This document shows, piece by piece, positions 40,578-47,937 of a stretch of DNA of 64,000 nt. The stretch lies in the NCBI GenBank assembly GCA_017557885.1, contig JAFYXV010000007.1:1-64000 (forward strand), given 5' to 3'. Every line of letters starts with the position of its first letter. Within the stretch, counting starts at the first letter, position 1. The notes below the pieces were generated by a model, which searched no databases, was not told the DNA's origin, and worked only from the letters and a program-made list of their open reading frames with translations. This stretch comes from a bacterium (GTDB lineage: Bacteria; Auribacterota; UBA3054). The position numbers were made by a program, and so were the translations under genes.

Positions 40578-41165
40578 ATGTTTCTTTTCGATCTAGGCAA
40601 TGTGGTCCTCAGTTACGACCAGGAAGCCACTATGAAAAAACTGGCCTCGGCCCTGAACCCGCTGACGGCGCTTTTGATCTTCGCCAAGAAGGATGAATTC
40701 ATGGCGGAGTTCAAACGCGACACGGAATTGCTGGAAAGCGGGCGCATGACCATGACGCAGTTCTTCCTGCGTCTGCAGGCCAAGACAGGCCTGAAACTGG
40801 AGGAGGGGCAGTTCATGGAGATCTGGCAGTCCGGCTACGCCTACTTCCCCGAGGCTCTCTCGAAGATCGCCGAACTTTCCAAAAAGGAAACCTGCGCCGT
40901 GGCGGCCAACCTTTCGGAAGCCCAGGAGGAGATCCTGAGGAAACGGGAGGATTTCGCCCCCTTCACGCAATGGGCCTGCTCCTGGAAACTCGGGATCCTG
41001 AGGAACAGCAAGGAATTCTTCCTGAAGGCCGCGGAGCTTCTGAACGTTCCGCCTGAGGAGTGCACCTACATTGACGACTGGGAAGAAAACCTCGTTTTCG
41101 CCAGGGAAGCCGGCATGAAGACGCTCCTTTACACCGCTCCAACCGATCTGGATAAACTTTTCTGA
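40578..41165 (+). CDS. HAD-superfamily hydrolase (YihX/epoxide-hydrolase-like subfamily)
   Basis: The 195-residue protein opens FLFDLGNVVLSYDQ, the HAD motif I in the GNV subgroup (nucleophile Asp5; Asn replaces the second Asp seen in typical phosphatases). A helical cap follows (about 20-90), then AVAANLSEAQEEIL, GILRNSKEFFLKAAELL and the motif IV acidic pair in CTYIDDWEENLVFAREAG. Such proteins are small-molecule phosphatases of unknown or broad substrate range. It lies 1 nt upstream of the first pseudopilin gene, so it may share its operon by position only. Confidence 0.85.
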   Translation: MFLFDLGNVVLSYDQEATMKKLASALNPLTALLIFAKKDEFMAEFKRDTELLESGRMTMTQFFLRLQAKTGLKLEEGQFMEIWQSGYAYFPEALSKIAELSKKETCAVAANLSEAQEEILRKREDFAPFTQWACSWKLGILRNSKEFFLKAAELLNVPPEECTYIDDWEENLVFAREAGMKTLLYTAPTDLDKLF

Positions 41166-41166
41166 G

Positions 41167-42015
41167 ATGAAACATAAAGGCTTTACTATTTTGGAACTGC
41201 TTCTGACGATGTCGATCATGGTCATGGTCATGACTATGATCCAGTCGGCTCTGGCCATTTCAAGTAAAGTCTGCACCGGCGGCCGCGACAGGGCTCAGCT
41301 TTTCCATGGAGCCAGGCTGGCGATGGACGAGATGCTCGCCGCCTTCAGCAACATGGAGTACGCGACCACGGGAAAATATGAATTCGTCTCCTTGTCTTCC
41401 GAACTGGACGGCTATCCCATGGACAGCGTCGATCTGGTGACACTGGTCCCGCCCATGCAGCTGGACGACCGCTGGCTGGCCGGCGAGGTCAGGGTCTCGT
41501 ATGAAATAGCGCGCGGCGAGGACGGCGTCCCAGTTCTGCAAAAGTGCCTTTCCGTGCCCAGCGACGACGGAGCGGGAGCGCAGGATGTTTCGGTCGTTCC
41601 CCTGGTGGAGGGCGTTTGCGGCATGGAGATCTCCTTTTACGACGAGGACGGCAACGTCAGCCGGGGCTGGGACACCTCCATTTCGGAAGTGGACAACGCC
41701 AGGCCCTTTGAAGCCGTCATAACGCTTTTCCTCGATCTTGGCAAAAGGATCCAGCCTATCACCAGCGCCGTCATGCTTCCGACCATGAAGGTCAAGAACG
41801 GCAAAGGCAGCGATGCCGCCGGAGGAAGCGGAAACGGCAACGCGCCGGAACCGGAGCTGCCTGAATTTGAAGAAGAGCCCGGGGGCGGAGGAAGAAGCGG
41901 CGGCGGCGGAAGAAGCGGCGGCAGAGGCGGCGGCATGTCTGGCGGCAGTGGCAGAGGCGGCGGCGGAAGAAGCGGCGGCGGACCCGGCGCGGGGCCTTCC
42001 CCGGAAACGCGTTGA
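41167..42015 (+). CDS. Minor pseudopilin-like protein (GspJ-like) with Gly/Arg-rich tail
   Basis: The 282-residue protein starts MKHKGFTILELLLTMSIMVM, a type IV prepilin signal (cleavage after Gly5, Glu10 at position +5). The globular part (about 30-215) fits GspJ-type minor pseudopilins, which sit near the tip of the type II pseudopilus: QLFHGARLAMDEMLAAFSNM, VEGVCGMEISFYDEDGN. From about residue 238 a low-complexity tail is rich in Gly, Arg and Ser (RSGGGGRSGGRGGGMSGG). Such a tail is unusual for a pseudopilin and could be flexible or RNA/anion-binding; the frame is intact. It ends 45 nt before gspE. Confidence 0.8.
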   Translation: MKHKGFTILELLLTMSIMVMVMTMIQSALAISSKVCTGGRDRAQLFHGARLAMDEMLAAFSNMEYATTGKYEFVSLSSELDGYPMDSVDLVTLVPPMQLDDRWLAGEVRVSYEIARGEDGVPVLQKCLSVPSDDGAGAQDVSVVPLVEGVCGMEISFYDEDGNVSRGWDTSISEVDNARPFEAVITLFLDLGKRIQPITSAVMLPTMKVKNGKGSDAAGGSGNGNAPEPELPEFEEEPGGGGRSGGGGRSGGRGGGMSGGSGRGGGGRSGGGPGAGPSPETR

Positions 42016-42060
42016 GAACGGAAGAGAAAATCATGAATTTAACAAACGGGAAATAATGAG

Positions 42061-43593
42061 ATGAGCGAAGAAAGCTTCAACCTCGCCACGGCGAAGATCG
42101 ATCAGCAGCTTTTTTACAGGCTTCCTTACGCTTTTTTGGAAAAGCACCAGCTTATTCCGATCTGCGAGCCCAGGCCCGGCGTCATCCAGGTCGCCATGGC
42201 CGATCCCGATGACATCGAGACCCTGGACGAGCTGAAACGCGTCATCTCCAGCGAACTGGAGATCGTGAAGGCCTCGCCAGAGGAGATCTCCGAGGCCATC
42301 GAACGCTGCAACAGCGGCAACGCCCAGTCGGTGGAGAAAGTCATCCAGGACCTGACGGAGGACGATCTCGAGATCATCGGCAACATCCGGGAAGACCAGG
42401 ACGGCGTGGACGTGGCCAACGAGGCGCCCATCATCAAGCTGGTGAACCTCATCATCTGGAACGCCCTTCAGATGAGAGCTTCGGATATCCACATCGAGCC
42501 TTTCGAAAACCAGCTTCTGGTGCGCTACAGAATCGACGGCGTTCTGCATGAGATGAGTTCGCCTCCGCCTAATCTGCACGCGGCCATTCTCTCCCGTATC
42601 AAGATCATGTCCGACCTGGACATTTCCGAAAGGCGCACCACCCAGGACGGCCGCATCCAGATGAAACTTGGCACGAAGGAGATCGACATCCGTGTCTCCA
42701 TCATGCCGACGGTCTGGGGCGAGAACGTGGTCATGCGTCTTCTTGACAAGAGCGGGCTGATGCTCGATCTCACTGAACTTGGATTTGACGAGCATCACCT
42801 GAAACTCTACGATTCCATGCTGAGGGTCTCCCACGGCATCGTTCTGGTGACAGGACCTACCGGCAGCGGCAAAACCACCACGCTTTACAGTTCGCTGAAA
42901 GTTCTCAATAAGCCGGACGTCAAAATAATCACCATCGAAGACCCGGTGGAATACCAGATAAAAGGCATCAACCAGATTCACGTGAACGCCAAGGTGGGCC
43001 TTACTTTCGCCCAGGGCTTGCGCTCCATTCTGCGTCAGGACCCCGACATCGTGATGGTCGGTGAAATTCGTGACGTGGAGACCGCAGAGACCGCCGTGCA
43101 GGCGTCCCTGACCGGCCACCTTGTCTTCTCCACCTTGCACACCAACGACGCGCCTTCCGCCATCACACGTCTCATCGACATGGGCGTGGAGCCTTATCTC
43201 ATCACCTCTTCCGTCATCGGAGTGCTGGCCCAGCGCCTCGTGAGAGTCCTGTGCCCCTACTGCCGGGAGGAAGTGGAGGAGGACGTTTCCGACGCTTTGG
43301 ACAGGCTCTTCATTCCCGAGGACGTGGCGCCCAGGGGCAAATACAAGATCTACCGCGCCAAGGGCTGCGAGAAATGCCGCGACTCCGGTTTCAAAGGCAG
43401 GATCTCGCTTTTCGAGATCATGCAGATGTCCGAGGAGATCAAAGCCCTCACCCTGAAGCGGGCCGCGTCCTACGAGATCAAGAAGCAGGCGATCAAGGAA
43501 GGCATGGTGACTCTTCAGCACTCCGGCTGGCAGAAAGTCCTGGCCGGCGTGACCACGCTGGAAGAAGTCTTGAGCGTCACGGAAGAAGTGTAA
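42061..43593 (+). CDS. gspE: Type II secretion / type IV pilus assembly ATPase (GspE/PilB)
   Basis: The 510-residue hexameric ATPase powers pseudopilus assembly at the cytoplasmic face of the inner membrane. N-terminal GspE domain: AKIDQQLFYRLPYAFLEK, IPICEPRPGVIQVAMADPDD. Core: MRASDIHIEPFE, Walker A TGPTGSGKTTTLY (about residue 264), Asp-box IEDPVEYQIKGINQ, Walker B-like DPDIVMVGEIRDVETAETA, His-box HLVFSTLHTNDA. A C4 zinc finger (LCPYCREEV ... GCEKCRDSGFKGR) lies at about 398-445. The secretin and platform protein (GspD, GspF) are not in the window. Confidence 0.95.
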   Translation: MSEESFNLATAKIDQQLFYRLPYAFLEKHQLIPICEPRPGVIQVAMADPDDIETLDELKRVISSELEIVKASPEEISEAIERCNSGNAQSVEKVIQDLTEDDLEIIGNIREDQDGVDVANEAPIIKLVNLIIWNALQMRASDIHIEPFENQLLVRYRIDGVLHEMSSPPPNLHAAILSRIKIMSDLDISERRTTQDGRIQMKLGTKEIDIRVSIMPTVWGENVVMRLLDKSGLMLDLTELGFDEHHLKLYDSMLRVSHGIVLVTGPTGSGKTTTLYSSLKVLNKPDVKIITIEDPVEYQIKGINQIHVNAKVGLTFAQGLRSILRQDPDIVMVGEIRDVETAETAVQASLTGHLVFSTLHTNDAPSAITRLIDMGVEPYLITSSVIGVLAQRLVRVLCPYCREEVEEDVSDALDRLFIPEDVAPRGKYKIYRAKGCEKCRDSGFKGRISLFEIMQMSEEIKALTLKRAASYEIKKQAIKEGMVTLQHSGWQKVLAGVTTLEEVLSVTEEV

Positions 43594-43619
43594 AATTTTC
43601 AAAAACATTCGGAGGTCAT

Positions 43620-44021
43620 ATGAACAACGAAAGCAGAAACAAAAAGCGCCGCATGCTGGAACGCGGCTTCACCCTGGTGGAAATGATGGTCGTGGTGGCC
43701 GTCATCGGCATCCTCGGCTCAGTAGTGGGCGGAAAACTGATGGGCAACACGGAAAAAGCCCGCAAGGCCAAAGCGATCATGGAGATCAAGGAATACGAGA
43801 CCCAGGCGGAACTTTACCAGCTGACCTACGGCAAGCCCATCGCGGCCCTCTCCGATCTCTATCCGGAATTCCTGAAGGACGCTCCCGGCCCGGATCCCTG
43901 GGGCAACGAGTACGTCGTGACAGTCGAGAGCGACGGCACGGTGCGCGTCACTTCCTCCGGCGTCACCACGGACGAGACCGACGGCAAGGCCGGTGGGCAG
44001 ACAGCCGACTGGGGCAAGTGA
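43620..44021 (+). CDS. gspG: Major pseudopilin GspG/PilA-like
   Basis: The 133-residue protein has a leader MNNESRNKKRRMLERG followed by the prepilin helix FTLVEMMVVVAVIGILGSVV (cleavage after Gly, Phe1, Glu5), then YQLTYGKPIAALSDLYPEF and the GspG-like C-terminal LKDAPGPDPWGNEYVVT. GspG forms the shaft of the pseudopilus that pushes secreted proteins through the outer membrane. The start at 43620 has GGAGG at 6 nt distance; an in-frame upstream extension has no signal. It lies between gspE and the PilM-PilN fusion. Confidence 0.92.
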   Translation: MNNESRNKKRRMLERGFTLVEMMVVVAVIGILGSVVGGKLMGNTEKARKAKAIMEIKEYETQAELYQLTYGKPIAALSDLYPEFLKDAPGPDPWGNEYVVTVESDGTVRVTSSGVTTDETDGKAGGQTADWGK

Positions 44022-44077
44022 CCGATCTTTAATCCTTCCGTCTTGAGGCGGTAAAATTCCCATGTCTTAAACCTTTT

Positions 44078-46417
44078 ATGGCTCAGACTCAAAAGAAAAA
44101 AAGTTTTGCGAACATATTGTCCGGCGGCGACAAGACAGTGGCTCTGGACATCGGTTCCCGCACGGTGAAGCTGGCGATACTGCACAGCCGCAAAAACGGC
44201 GTGGAAGCCAGGTACCTTGACGAGATGCCCATTCCCTACGCCTCCTCCCGGGGAGACGTCACTCCGGAAGCGGTGAAGGACACGGTGCGCCAGATACTGC
44301 AGCGCAACAAGATCAAGGACATCGGCGTCCTTTCCGTCATGTCCAGGGATTTCGTCACCGTAAGCCATCTCGAGCTGCCCAGCACCGACCGTGAGCAAAT
44401 AAAGCAGATGCTGGTCTTCGAAGCGGAGAGTCACCTGCCCTTCGCCATGGAGCGCGCCATCACGGCCTTTGATTTCAAGCCCATAGAGGCGCCTAAGGCC
44501 GAGGAGGCCCCTGAGGAAGGGGAAGCTCCGGCGGAGAAGCCCCCAGTAATGTCCAAAGTCGTCTTTGCGGCGGTCAGGCAGGCCCTCATTCCCAAGTTCC
44601 TGGATCTGCATTCCCAGAAGGGCTTGAAGCAGACCGCCATCCAGGTCTCCTCCTTCGCCATTTACAATCTTTACGATTATCTCAGCAGAAGCGGAAAGAT
44701 AGAAAAGGCCGACGGCGACACGCTCATTATCGAAATGGGAGCCCGCAGGACGGAATTCATATTGGTGAACGCGGAAGGCGAGCTCGCCTTCACCAGAAAC
44801 GTCGACAAGGGCGGAGACGACCTGACGACTTACCTGGCCAAAAAGGAAGGCATTTCCTTCGAGGAGGCGGAGCAGCGCAAAAAAGAGAAATGGGACGAGA
44901 CCTGCCTCAGCGATCCGGGCGAGCTTTTGGCCGCCATGGAAGGTGTCTGCAAGGAGCTCGACAGCACCTTGCGCTTTATTAAAAACCGCGGCATAAGCTC
45001 CAACGTCGCCAGAGTGTGCTTCTCCGGCGGCGGAGCCGCAAGGGAAGAGATCTGCCGGGTGCTTTCCGCTCCCTGCGGCATAGAGACGCCCCTTTATCTC
45101 AACGGCCTTGACGTTATACAGGTCAGGCGCAAGGAAGTCTTCGGACCCTCTTTCAGCGCGGTCCTGGGCGCCGCTCTGGCCCAGATAGGGGAGGCGTCCA
45201 TATACATCGACCTTCTGCCCGTGGACGTGGTCAAGCTGCAGCTTTTGGCCATGCGCCGCAAAATGTTCATCAAGCTGGCGGTCGGCGTGGCGGCTGTGGC
45301 CTTGCTGGCCCTTCTCGTTTTGGGAGCGGCGGTGCTTATTTCCAACGCCAAGGTCGACGCCAAAAACGCGGAGCTGCGCTCGAAATTGCAGGAGACGAAA
45401 AAAGTCGATCTTCTGGAGAAACGCAACGCTCAATTGCAAAAGGCGGTCAACGACATAGAAGGAGTGATCTCCCGCAAGACGAGCTGGAATTCCGTTCTGT
45501 CCGGCATCTCCTCCTGCATGACCAGCAACATCTGGGTGACCTCCATCGGAGTGGACAAGAACAACACCATGACATTGGAAGGCTACTCCCGCAATTCCGA
45601 TTATTTGATCTTTGAGGAAAACATGCAGCGCCAGCTGCGCTTTGAGAACGTCATCGTTCCTTCTGAGAAGACCATGGTGCAATACGGCCTGCAGGTGCAT
45701 TATTTCAAGCTGACCTGCGACATCCTGCCGGATTACAAATACAACGAAAAACTGCGGTCGCTGATCTCACAGGGAGGCGGCGAGGAAAGCGCGGAGGAGA
45801 AGCCTGAGGACACGCAGAAGGCCGCGCCTCCCGAGGAAGAGTCCCTCAAAGCCGAGCCGGAAACTCCCGGGAAGGAAACCAAGGCGGAGGATATCATGAC
45901 CATGCCTGAGCAGGGGACGCCTTTCCGGATGGGGAACCCCGCCTCGGCTCCCGTGGTCCCGAGATCCAGGGTCGTCGAGATGCCGGCGTCCTCCGGGACC
46001 GACGGCGCTCAGGCCGCCACCGCAGCGCCCGGCTCCAAGCCGGCCCGCTCGGCCAGGCTGATGGACAAGAAGAAAGAATCTGAGAACGCTGCTGCGGTCG
46101 CCGCCACTGAAGCGGAGGCGAAGAAGGAAGCGCAGGAAAACCTGGAGAAGCTCTCCTCCGAGGAGGCCGCCGGCCAGGAAGACAAATCAACTTCCGAAGC
46201 GGACGCTTCCGAAGAGACGGCTAAGCAGGAATACTTCGCCGGGCAGAATGAAGCCAGGGAGGAAGCCGAGACTAAGACGGCTGACTCCGACAGCGGCTCC
46301 GCTTATTCCGAGTGGGAGAAAGGGATCGGCGAAGCTGAGGAACTCGACGACGGCGGCGACGAAGGCGAAGAAGAAAATGACGACGGCGACGAAGCGGTCA
46401 AGGAGGATGAAAAATGA
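44078..46417 (+). CDS. PilM-PilN fusion with long acidic tail (GspL-like)
   Basis: The 779-residue protein begins with an actin-like ATPase domain of PilM type: VALDIGSRTVKLAIL (phosphate 1), LPSTDREQIKQMLVFEAESHLPF, TLIIEMGARRTEFIL and FSGGGAAREEIC. An acidic insert (KAEEAPEEGEAPAEKP) lies at about residue 147. A membrane helix at 396-418 (MFIKLAVGVAAVALLALLVL) is followed by a coiled coil and a PilN-like domain (KTSWNSVLSGISSCMTSNIWVTSIG). The last about 210 residues are Glu/Lys/Ala-rich and predicted disordered. In type IV pili PilM and PilN are separate; in type II systems GspL joins them, so the fusion fits GspL. Next gene overlaps by 4 nt. Confidence 0.85.
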   Translation: MAQTQKKKSFANILSGGDKTVALDIGSRTVKLAILHSRKNGVEARYLDEMPIPYASSRGDVTPEAVKDTVRQILQRNKIKDIGVLSVMSRDFVTVSHLELPSTDREQIKQMLVFEAESHLPFAMERAITAFDFKPIEAPKAEEAPEEGEAPAEKPPVMSKVVFAAVRQALIPKFLDLHSQKGLKQTAIQVSSFAIYNLYDYLSRSGKIEKADGDTLIIEMGARRTEFILVNAEGELAFTRNVDKGGDDLTTYLAKKEGISFEEAEQRKKEKWDETCLSDPGELLAAMEGVCKELDSTLRFIKNRGISSNVARVCFSGGGAAREEICRVLSAPCGIETPLYLNGLDVIQVRRKEVFGPSFSAVLGAALAQIGEASIYIDLLPVDVVKLQLLAMRRKMFIKLAVGVAAVALLALLVLGAAVLISNAKVDAKNAELRSKLQETKKVDLLEKRNAQLQKAVNDIEGVISRKTSWNSVLSGISSCMTSNIWVTSIGVDKNNTMTLEGYSRNSDYLIFEENMQRQLRFENVIVPSEKTMVQYGLQVHYFKLTCDILPDYKYNEKLRSLISQGGGEESAEEKPEDTQKAAPPEEESLKAEPETPGKETKAEDIMTMPEQGTPFRMGNPASAPVVPRSRVVEMPASSGTDGAQAATAAPGSKPARSARLMDKKKESENAAAVAATEAEAKKEAQENLEKLSSEEAAGQEDKSTSEADASEETAKQEYFAGQNEAREEAETKTADSDSGSAYSEWEKGIGEAEELDDGGDEGEEENDDGDEAVKEDEK

Positions 46418-47892
46418 GAGCGCTTACCAATCGAGAATGGATGACAGTCGGAATAGGCGGCGCTGTCGTGGTCGCTCTGCTGGTGTGGACGCAGCTGATC
46501 TCTCCCGGAACGGAGAGGCTGGAGTCTAATTCCAAGCGGCTTGCCGACCTGAACAAGAACATTGCCACGGCTGACAAGAAGATCAGCCAGGGCTCGAACC
46601 TTGCCAAGGATTACAAGAATCTTACGGAGCGCTACTCCAACGCCCTCGAGACCATAACCGCCCAGAAGATGCCGGACAACCTGGCCAGGACGCTGCGCGA
46701 GGAGTTTTCAAAACTGGATTCCCGCTACGGCTCGTCGATCACCTCTACGGCTGTGAAGCAGCCCCAGACAAACGACATGTACAGCGACTTCTCCTACAAC
46801 CTGAAGGACGTGAAGTGCGACTGGAAAAGTTTGAACGCGGCCCTGGGACTCATCGAGAGCGCCGGGCAGCTGGTGGGTTTCGACGCCATGAAAATAAAGA
46901 GCAACCTCAAGGATCCCGCGAATCCCCAGGCGGTGGTGGACATGTCCGTCAGATCCTTCGTTTTCAACGACAGCGAAGACAAGGATCTGCCGGACTGGAA
47001 TCCGCCGAACTACGACTCTTTGACCGCGGAATTGAAAAGCGACATCTTCGCTCTGCCTAAGGAAGTGGCGGATGCGGCCACCCGCAGGAACGGCCCCAAC
47101 AGGTCATACACCTCCGCCAACGACAACAAGGACGACCTGCCCTCCTGGACAAAGCACATCCAGTTCAACGGCATCTCAAAATTCGGCGACAAGAATTTCG
47201 CGCTCTTTTACAACAAATCCACCCGCTCCACCTTCCCTGTGGCGGAGGGCGAAAAGATAACGGAGACCGAAGCGACGGTCACCTACATCGACGGCCCCAA
47301 CCAAAAGGTGACCTTCGAGGAGAACGGGGAGACCAAGACCCTGAAGCTCAGAAGCTACGGCGACATCAGCGAATTCCTCAACCGCCCCTTCTCCTTCCAG
47401 TACGATCTGCCTTCCTCCGGCGCCGACGCGAACGTCGCCGCGTCCGGCGAGGAAGTTCCCGAGGGCGAGCAGAACGGGAAGAAAGAGGCGCAAAAGGAAG
47501 AGAAGCCTCAGGAGGACAGCGGGCCCAAGGTCTCGCTGAACGACGCGGAGACGGAGGTCCCGGAGGAATACGAAAGATCCCTGGGCACCACTTCCCAGTG
47601 CATGATGAACAGCGGCATGTACGTCATCAAAGTCGACGCCATCATGCAGAAGCGCAACAAGAATCTTAAAGCCTCCTACGGAATGCTCATAACCAACACC
47701 CAGAAACTGGGTCCCGGAGAACTGGCCGGATTGCAGGCCAACGACGTCCTTATGGAAATAGGCGGCCTGAAGGTGGATTCCGTGGCGACGTACACCTACG
47801 CAATGAACAAAGCCTACGGCTCCAGCAAGACGATCCCCGTGAAATATATGCGCGGCTCGGAAGTTTACGAGGCTAACGTGAGTTTGAAATAA
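46414..47892 (+). CDS. PilO/GspM-like protein with C-terminal PDZ-like domain
   Basis: The 492-residue protein has one N-terminal helix (TVGIGGAVVVALLVWTQLI, about 11-30), a coiled coil (SNSKRLADLNKNIATADKKI), a PilO/GspM-like ferredoxin-fold domain (about 60-180) and a middle region resembling the HR domain of GspC (LPSWTKHIQFNGISKFGDKN, VTYIDGPNQKVTFEENGETK). An acidic linker (KKEAQKEEKPQEDSG) leads to a PDZ-like domain at about 425-492: LGPGELAGLQANDVLMEIGG. It therefore looks like GspM and GspC-type elements in one chain, joining the assembly platform to the secretin. It starts inside the end of the preceding gene (ATGA overlap). Confidence 0.7.
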   Translation: MRALTNREWMTVGIGGAVVVALLVWTQLISPGTERLESNSKRLADLNKNIATADKKISQGSNLAKDYKNLTERYSNALETITAQKMPDNLARTLREEFSKLDSRYGSSITSTAVKQPQTNDMYSDFSYNLKDVKCDWKSLNAALGLIESAGQLVGFDAMKIKSNLKDPANPQAVVDMSVRSFVFNDSEDKDLPDWNPPNYDSLTAELKSDIFALPKEVADAATRRNGPNRSYTSANDNKDDLPSWTKHIQFNGISKFGDKNFALFYNKSTRSTFPVAEGEKITETEATVTYIDGPNQKVTFEENGETKTLKLRSYGDISEFLNRPFSFQYDLPSSGADANVAASGEEVPEGEQNGKKEAQKEEKPQEDSGPKVSLNDAETEVPEEYERSLGTTSQCMMNSGMYVIKVDAIMQKRNKNLKASYGMLITNTQKLGPGELAGLQANDVLMEIGGLKVDSVATYTYAMNKAYGSSKTIPVKYMRGSEVYEANVSLK

Positions 47893-47937
47893 CCAACCAA
47901 CAACCAGAATACAAAAACCATAAAATCAGAAGAGAAA

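Noticed and set aside
40578-41165. HAD hydrolase as part of the secretion machinery
   Set aside because: Position alone links them; such HAD proteins are general phosphatases.
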